10,258 nucleotides of DNA from CAYUXF01 sp964448755 (GTDB lineage: Bacteria > Margulisbacteria > Termititenacia > Termititenacales > CAYUXF01): the NCBI GenBank assembly GCA_964448755.1, contig CAYUXF010000055.1, forward strand, positions 1 to 10,258, read 5' to 3'. Positions 5,965 through 10,258 of this stretch are shown piece after piece. The notes under the pieces are model-generated. The model saw only the letters and a list, made by a program, of their open reading frames with translations. It searched no databases and had not been told where the DNA came from. Numbering within the stretch: the first letter of the stretch is position 1; every line of letters begins with the position of its first letter. A program made the position numbers and the translations under genes.

Positions 5965-7200
5965 TTGGCTGAGGTCAGCGGATATAATAAAGGCATTAAT
6001 AATCCGGCACTCAATCAGCAACCGGTGCGTCGTTCTTCTGATATCGCGCAGACCGGGGGCGTTAAATCTTCGCAAAAAGTACAAAAAGCGGCCACACAAG
6101 GGACAGAGCAGACTGCCCAAAAAGTTCAAGAACAAAAACCAATAGAGACTTTTTCCCGCAAAATGACCACCAGGGATATTGTTAATCAATTGTTACAGCT
6201 GGGCGTTCGCGCTACTGCCGAGAATCGTTCACTGGCCATGAAAATGTTAGTCCTGGGTTTGGAATTGAGTAAGGAGAATTTTGCTAAGATCGATACTTTG
6301 CTCCAGGGTCTTACGCGCAATTCTTTTACCGAACAAGCGGCCGTGATTGCGGTAACTAAAGGGCTCGACTCTAAAGAGGCGGTCCAGCAGCTGGCCCGTT
6401 TTTTAGAAAATAATCCGCAATTGAGCCAGCAGCTAAATAATGTGCAGAGCAGCATTAGTTCGTTGCAGAGTATTTTAAGCGGTCAAAATATTCTTTCACC
6501 TGTTTTAACTACACAATTAACAGCCGTTCTTGCTTCGCTTGAGGGGGCGATCATTGCGCTGCCGGATAATATTAAAAAAGATATGAAAAAAGGGCGCGGT
6601 TTAATGAGTAAGGCGGAATTGCTCACTAATATGCGGGCAGTTAAATCTCTGGTCAGCGGTGTTTCCGATAAAATAGGCGATAAAGCCAATGCCAATAATT
6701 TGATTGCCGCTTTAGGTAAACTGGCTGGTAATGCCAAAGATGTTGCCGAGAATATTATTGTGCAGTCTATTCTTTCACGCGTTGGCGAGAGAGAAGATGT
6801 CGCTATGGCCGATAAATTTTCTTACTGGCAGATCCCCAATAGTATGGCGACACCGCCGGAGACGATTGAATTACTGGTTCAGCGCGATAAAAAAAATAAG
6901 AATAAAACTATCAATAAACGCAAAACTAAAATGATCATTAAGACGACAACTAAAGAACTTGGTGAATTGGCTATTGAGATAGATGTTGCCGATAATGACC
7001 TTGATCTTAAATTCAATACTAAAGAGGATAATGTCAGGGATCTGATCAATAAAGAAATAACTAATTTAAAAAATAAATTAGCGGCCTATAATTATAAAAC
7101 ACAGAGTGTCCGGATCGTAAAAAGAAATTTAGATGTTAAGAAATTTTTAATTCCGACACTTGATCTTAATAATTTGACCAGAGTTCAAACCGAGGTATAA
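5965..7200 (+). CDS. FliK-like flagellar hook-length control protein
   Basis: FliK proteins are secreted through the flagellar type III apparatus, gauge hook length and trigger FlhB to switch substrate class. This 411-residue protein has the usual layout. A polar, Gln/Ser/Thr-rich, probably disordered N-terminus (1-65) precedes a long Leu/Ala-rich helical middle (about 66-280). A Lys/Asn-rich linker (308-323) then leads to a C-terminal domain (about 324-387) that fits the Flg_hook pattern. In that domain LGELAIEIDVADNDLDLKF (332-350) matches the LG-x-v-x-v-x-l-x-v-x-f strand pair and is followed by a helix, NLKNKL (367-372), and a final strand, SVRIVKR. No signal peptide is present, as expected for a type III substrate. 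The next gene encodes a stand-alone FlhB C-terminal domain, the same order as ylqG-ylqH in Bacillus subtilis, which supports the call. It starts at TTG. The C-terminal domain assignment is by eye. Confidence 0.72.
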   Translation: MAEVSGYNKGINNPALNQQPVRRSSDIAQTGGVKSSQKVQKAATQGTEQTAQKVQEQKPIETFSRKMTTRDIVNQLLQLGVRATAENRSLAMKMLVLGLELSKENFAKIDTLLQGLTRNSFTEQAAVIAVTKGLDSKEAVQQLARFLENNPQLSQQLNNVQSSISSLQSILSGQNILSPVLTTQLTAVLASLEGAIIALPDNIKKDMKKGRGLMSKAELLTNMRAVKSLVSGVSDKIGDKANANNLIAALGKLAGNAKDVAENIIVQSILSRVGEREDVAMADKFSYWQIPNSMATPPETIELLVQRDKKNKNKTINKRKTKMIIKTTTKELGELAIEIDVADNDLDLKFNTKEDNVRDLINKEITNLKNKLAAYNYKTQSVRIVKRNLDVKKFLIPTLDLNNLTRVQTEV

Positions 7201-7206
7201 AAATAA

Positions 7207-7614
7207 ATGGCCGATGAATTTATAAAAAAGAATAACGATAAAAAAAGGCGAGAGAAAGAGATAACCTCTAAAATCAAACATGATCGCCTGCAGCTTAATC
7301 CGACGCCGCCAGGCAAACGCTCGGCCATTGCGCTGCGTTACGATATTGAAAAAGATGCGGCGCCGGTTATTTTAGCGGCCGGGCGCGGCCAGTTTGCTGA
7401 AGATATTTTAAAAGTAGCAGAAGATAATAATATTCCTTTTTATGAAGACAAGGGTTTGGCCGATCTCCTTTTAAAACTGGAAATCGATACTGAGATACCG
7501 CAGGAACTCTATCTGATCATTGCCGAGATCCTGGCTTTTATTTTTAGGCTGGATCAGATGGCCGCCAAGCGCGAGAATTTAATGCGCCGTGCCAAGGAGA
7601 TGGATAATGAATAA
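7207..7614 (+). CDS. Stand-alone FlhB C-terminal-domain protein (YlqH-like)
   Basis: The 135-residue protein corresponds to the cytoplasmic domain of FlhB/EscU-family export-gate switch proteins without the membrane part. After a highly charged N-terminus (1-27), the core AIALRYD (40-46), APVILAAGRGQFAEDILKVA (52-71), NNIPFYEDKGLADLL (74-88), EIDTEIP (92-98) and ELYLIIAEILAFIF (100-113) follows the FlhB pattern from the end of the NPTH autocleavage site onward. An NPT (31-33) is present, but the next residue is Pro and PGKRS separates it from AIALRYD. A functional NPTH site is therefore missing and self-cleavage is not expected. Stand-alone copies can support export or stand in for the cleaved FlhB fragment in some bacteria; that role is inferred here. 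GAGG (7192-7195), inside the end of the FliK-like gene, lies 11 bases before the ATG, and the intergenic gap is 6 bp. The 3' end overlaps the next gene by 8 bp. Confidence 0.85.
   Translation: MADEFIKKNNDKKRREKEITSKIKHDRLQLNPTPPGKRSAIALRYDIEKDAAPVILAAGRGQFAEDILKVAEDNNIPFYEDKGLADLLLKLEIDTEIPQELYLIIAEILAFIFRLDQMAAKRENLMRRAKEMDNE
7594..7599 (+). promoter_or_regulatory. Shine-Dalgarno fixing the ATG at 7607
   Basis: AAGGAG lies 7 bases before the ATG at 7607. The longer frame beginning with GTG at 7589 has no comparable site and would place this Shine-Dalgarno inside the coding sequence. The short form, which begins with a hydrophobic segment, is therefore preferred. Confidence 0.8.
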
Positions 7615-8395
7615 TAAAATTATTATTCTTTTTTGTTTATTGAGTTTTTTGGCGGCTGCTAAAAAAAATATAACCGTAGAGGCTTTAAATAATTACGAAA
7701 AACGTTATGAAGTATTAATGAATAATGTTGTCAATGTTAAGACGCCGGGGTATCGTGCTTCAACAGTTGTTACCCGTTTAGAGGGCGATGAACTGGTTAA
7801 TGATATTGTTGCCAGTCATAAAGGCGGTCCGCTTGTTTTTAGCGGCGATAAATATCATATTGGTATAGATGGTCCGGGCTGGTTTATGGTCGACAGCGGA
7901 AAAGGTTATTATTTATATACGCGCGACGGCCGTTTTAAGCTGACCAAAAATTTAGAGCTGGCAACACTGAGCGGCGAGTATCTTTTGCAGGGCGAGAACG
8001 GGCCGGTCGTTTTGCAGCCAGATGAAGCTGGCGGGATAAATTTTACCATTTCGCAAGAGGGTTTAGTGGTGCAAAATAATGAAGCTATTGACCGTCTCCT
8101 GGTTGGCGAAATAACCGATCATTCGTTGGTTGAGTCTATTGGCGGTGTTTTTTTAAAAGAAAAAGATGCCGGCAGCATCAAAAAGAAAAACAGGCAGTCG
8201 GCTGCTTCTCAGATTTTCCTGCCGCTGGATAAATTTAAAGTTCATCAGGGTTATTACGAGAATTCCAATGTAGAGATAACCAGAGAGATCGTCAATATGC
8301 CGATGGTTTCTAAAAAATATGATGCTAATTCTAAGGCCCTGCAGATTATTAAAAAATCGCGTCAATCGGCCATTGAAATGGGGCGCGCTAATTAA
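7607..8395 (+). CDS. FlgF/FlgG-like flagellar rod/hook protein with N-terminal hydrophobic segment
   Basis: FlgF and FlgG build the proximal and distal parts of the flagellar rod and are normally exported by type III secretion without a cleavable signal. The 262-residue protein has the family signatures: the N-terminal helix and loop EALNNYEKRYEVLMNNVVNVKTPGYR (starting at about 25), equivalent to NNLANvnTpGfK; IDGPGWFMV (87-95); YLYTRDGRFKL (102-112) followed by EYLLQG (124-129); and a C-terminal rod helix with GYYENSNVEITREIVNM (from 215) and YDANSKALQ (238-246). Unusually, residues 1-18 (Met-Asn-Asn-Lys, a run of Ile/Leu/Phe, then AAA before KK) look like a Sec signal peptide. No lipobox is visible. 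The start is fixed by a strong Shine-Dalgarno and overlaps the previous gene by 8 bases. Its stop overlaps that of leuD on the other strand. FlgF or FlgE-like alternatives cannot be separated by eye. Confidence 0.78.
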   Translation: MNNKIIILFCLLSFLAAAKKNITVEALNNYEKRYEVLMNNVVNVKTPGYRASTVVTRLEGDELVNDIVASHKGGPLVFSGDKYHIGIDGPGWFMVDSGKGYYLYTRDGRFKLTKNLELATLSGEYLLQGENGPVVLQPDEAGGINFTISQEGLVVQNNEAIDRLLVGEITDHSLVESIGGVFLKEKDAGSIKKKNRQSAASQIFLPLDKFKVHQGYYENSNVEITREIVNMPMVSKKYDANSKALQIIKKSRQSAIEMGRAN

Positions 8396-8904
8396 GCTTT
8401 TTTATTGTAAGCTGTTAAACCGCCGGCGCCGATAATATCTTTGAGCATCCCGAAGTTTTTAAGTGAATATTTTTTATTAGTAGTTAGGTTAGTGATAGTA
8501 AAGTTACCAAGATCAATAGTAACTTCATCTCCGGTTTTTATCTCAGTTGTCAGGTTTTGCTCTGTCTCTAAGGGGTAAATGGCCCGGCCGCCGTTAATGG
8601 AGTTGCGATAATAAATTCTGGCAAAAGAGCTAGCTACGACCGCTTTAATTCCGGCCGCTTCTAAGGCAATAGGGGCGTGTTCTCTTGAAGAACCGCAGCC
8701 AAAATTATTATTGGCAATAATGACTTTAAAGTCGCAGGTGTTGTCGCTGTTTAAAAATTTACCGTATTGCGGATCAAGATCGCGCATGGCATTTTTAGCA
8801 AGTTCTTGTGGGTTCATAGTTGTCATGTAACGAGCAGGGATAATTTGGTCGGTATCAATATTATCTCCAACGACAAATGCTTTTCCTTTAATTAGTTCAG
8901 ACAT
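8392..8904 (-). CDS. leuD: 3-Isopropylmalate dehydratase, small subunit (LeuD)
   Basis: With LeuC this subunit forms the isomerase that converts 2-isopropylmalate to 3-isopropylmalate in leucine synthesis. At 170 residues it is the short type found in archaea and many bacteria (E. coli LeuD is about 200). Family motifs are GDNIDTDQIIPARY (13-26), the swivelling-domain signature NFGCGSSREHAP (67-78), and SFARIYYRNSINGG (93-106). GGAG (complement of 8912-8915) lies 7 bases before the ATG. leuC lies 16 bp upstream. The stop codon overlaps that of the convergent FlgG-like gene. Related short hydro-lyases also act on citraconate or homoaconitate, so substrate range is less certain than family. No leuB is present in the window. 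Confidence 0.9.
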   Translation of the reverse strand: MSELIKGKAFVVGDNIDTDQIIPARYMTTMNPQELAKNAMRDLDPQYGKFLNSDNTCDFKVIIANNNFGCGSSREHAPIALEAAGIKAVVASSFARIYYRNSINGGRAIYPLETEQNLTTEIKTGDEVTIDLGNFTITNLTTNKKYSLKNFGMLKDIIGAGGLTAYNKKA

Positions 8905-8920
8905 TTTAACTCTCCAACTC

Positions 8921-10180
8921 TTATATTTTATTTGTTATATAACCGGCAATTGCTGTTTTGGCAGCGGTAATAGGCGAGGCCAGATAAACTTCAGATTTGG
9001 GGTCGCCCATTCTTCCTCTAAAGTTGCGGTTAGTAGTAGCTACCGCTATTTCGCCGGCAGCCAGAACACCACCGTGGTAGCCCAGACAGGCGTTACAGCC
9101 GGGCGAAACAAAGACACCGCCGGCATCCATGAAAATATCGTACCAGCCGCGTTTAACTATTTCGCGCTGAATCTTGGTTGTGGCCGGAACAATTAATAAT
9201 TTAACATTTTTAGCTTTTTTCTGACCTTTTAATATTTTAGCAGCAGCTGCAAAATCTTCTATTTTGCCGCCGGTACATGAACCAATATAGACCTGGTTTA
9301 CTTTGATATTATTGCAGTCTTCTGCCGGTGCGACATTTGACGGGAGGAAAGGTTTGGCTACAAGCGGTACCAGTTTAGCGGTGTCTATTTCTATTGTTTG
9401 CGCGTATTTGGCGTCCGGGTCGGAATAGACAGGTGTGAATTGAGCGCTGGTTCGTTCTTTAACATAGTTGATAGTTTTTTCATCTGCGGCAATAATGCCG
9501 GACTTAGCACCTGCTTCAATAGCCATATTGGTAAGAGTCATTCTTTCGTCCATGGACATAGCGGAAATTGTTTCGCCGGTCCATTCCATGGCCATGTATA
9601 AAGCGCCGTCAACACCGATATCGCCGACAACTTTTAAAAAGAGATCTTTGGCCATAACGCCAGCGGGCATTTTACCGTTGACAATAATGCGCAGGGTTTC
9701 CGGTACTTTAAACCAGAGTTTGCCAGTGGCAAAAACATTGCCCAGTTCGGTAGAGCCGATGCCGGTAGAAAAAGCGCCCAGCGCTCCGTGTTGACAGGTA
9801 TGAGAATCGGCGCCGACAATAACTTCGCCGGGGCGGACAAAACCTTCTTCTGGAAGCATAGTATGACAGACCCCATAACAACCGGTCTCAACAGAGAAAA
9901 CATTTTTAATATTTTTTTGTTCGGCAAAATTCAGTAGTTTTTTTACAAGTGTTGCTACCTGGATATCTTTATTGGGAACGCCGTGATCTGGTAAAACTAT
10001 TATTTTGTTAGGGTCCCAGACTTTGCCATTAAATTCTTTTTCAACAATATCAATAGCTAGATCCGATGTTACATCGTGCGCCAAAGCAATATCGATATTG
10101 GCAAAGATCACTTCGCCCGGTGTTACTTTTTCTTTGCCGGCGGCTCTTGCTAAAATTTTTTCTGTAATTGTCATGCCCAT
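8921..10180 (-). CDS. leuC: 3-Isopropylmalate dehydratase, large subunit (LeuC)
   Basis: This aconitase-family subunit carries the 4Fe-4S cluster and active site of isopropylmalate isomerase. At 419 residues it is the compact archaeal/bacterial type, not the 466-residue E. coli type. Using the start at 10180, cluster-ligand cysteines are C302 in GSCTGG and C362 and C365 in GCNAC. Other landmarks are GADSHTCQHGALGAF (123-137), GIGSTELGNVFATGKLWFKV (140-159) and NRNFRGRMGDP (384-394). The frame is open back to a TTG at 10243, but that codon is part of the -35 hexamer and the extra residues are non-conserved. AAGAGG (complement of 10190-10195) lies 9 bases before the ATG at 10180. A second Met two codons in (10174) is a possible alternative. 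leuD follows after 16 bp. Homoaconitase or citraconate hydratase activity is a possible alternative. Confidence 0.92.
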   Translation of the reverse strand: MGMTITEKILARAAGKEKVTPGEVIFANIDIALAHDVTSDLAIDIVEKEFNGKVWDPNKIIVLPDHGVPNKDIQVATLVKKLLNFAEQKNIKNVFSVETGCYGVCHTMLPEEGFVRPGEVIVGADSHTCQHGALGAFSTGIGSTELGNVFATGKLWFKVPETLRIIVNGKMPAGVMAKDLFLKVVGDIGVDGALYMAMEWTGETISAMSMDERMTLTNMAIEAGAKSGIIAADEKTINYVKERTSAQFTPVYSDPDAKYAQTIEIDTAKLVPLVAKPFLPSNVAPAEDCNNIKVNQVYIGSCTGGKIEDFAAAAKILKGQKKAKNVKLLIVPATTKIQREIVKRGWYDIFMDAGGVFVSPGCNACLGYHGGVLAAGEIAVATTNRNFRGRMGDPKSEVYLASPITAAKTAIAGYITNKI

Positions 10181-10189
10181 AGTATTTAA

Positions 10190-10195
10190 CCTCTT
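10190..10195 (-). promoter_or_regulatory. Shine-Dalgarno of leuC
   Basis: On the minus strand AAGAGG lies 9 bases before the ATG at 10180 and 15 bases before the next ATG at 10174, so the first is favoured. Confidence 0.7.
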
Positions 10196-10214
10196 TATAA
10201 TTATGTGAGCGGCT

Positions 10215-10243
10215 ATTATATTGAAGAGAGTTTTTAAATGCAA
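10215..10243 (-). promoter_or_regulatory. Sigma70 promoter of leuCD
   Basis: Read on the minus strand, TTGCAT (10238-10243) is followed after exactly 17 bp by a perfect TATAAT (10215-10220). Transcription would begin near 10208, giving a leader of about 28 bases. That leaves no room for a leucine attenuator peptide or T-box, so regulation, if any, would be by a repressor or activator at the promoter. Confidence 0.75.
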
Positions 10244-10258
10244 GTATGACAGCTGGAT

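Noticed and set aside
8395..8413. AGCTT / AAGCT hairpin after the FlgG-like gene as a terminator
   Set aside because: The stem is only 5 bp, the T-run sits in the loop instead of after the stem, and it lies within leuD coding sequence.
1..10258. CRISPR array, tRNA, rRNA, integrase or IS element
   Set aside because: No regularly spaced direct repeats, tRNA-like cloverleaf, rRNA motif or transposase/integrase coding sequence was recognised. The other long open frames are antisense or off-frame shadows of the genes listed.

Overview
The window reads as ordinary bacterial chromosome, moderately AT-rich, with Shine-Dalgarno sites, sigma70-like promoters and at least one clear intrinsic terminator. 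It encodes flagellar-type proteins, acetate fermentation or activation enzymes and amino-acid biosynthesis genes. The organism cannot be named from this sequence. A threonyl-tRNA synthetase without its TGS domain, short archaeal-type LeuC and LeuD, and a YlqG/YlqH-like FliK-FlhB pair suggest an uncultivated lineage such as Margulisbacteria/Saganbacteria or a neighbour. That placement is a weak guess.

Layout, left to right. Bases 3-74 may be the end of an unidentified upstream gene. A gene with a HicB-like N-terminal domain and an unknown C-terminal half (ATG at 160) lies 21 bp before thrS. thrS ends in a strong hairpin terminator that sits only 9 bp before the Shine-Dalgarno of pta. The run pta-ackA-HIT protein is tightly packed, with a 7 bp gap and then an 8 bp overlap. 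A new promoter precedes a TTG-started short N-acetylglutamate synthase-like acetyltransferase.

The only long non-coding stretch (5690-5964) carries two GC-rich hairpins in inverted orientation around an AT-rich spacer. This looks like a REPIN or MITE-type repeat, and it is followed by a probable promoter. Next comes a three-gene flagellar operon: a FliK-like hook-length protein, a stand-alone FlhB C-terminal-domain protein, and a FlgF/FlgG-like rod/hook protein with an unusual N-terminal hydrophobic segment. The operon meets leuCD (minus strand) tail to tail, with the stop codons overlapping in a TTAA. leuC has a near-consensus promoter at the right edge of the window.

How the genes work together. 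Pta and AckA interconvert acetyl-CoA and acetate with ATP formation. LeuC and LeuD form the isopropylmalate isomerase of leucine synthesis (or a related hydro-lyase), and the short NAGS would start arginine synthesis. The FliK-like and FlhBc-like proteins belong to families that control substrate switching in the flagellar type III export apparatus, and the third gene resembles an exported rod/hook protein. No wholly new defence or mobile system was recognised. The most unusual items are the palindromic intergenic element, the signal-peptide-like start of the FlgG-like protein, the HicB-like protein with no visible HicA, and the terminator placed immediately ahead of pta.
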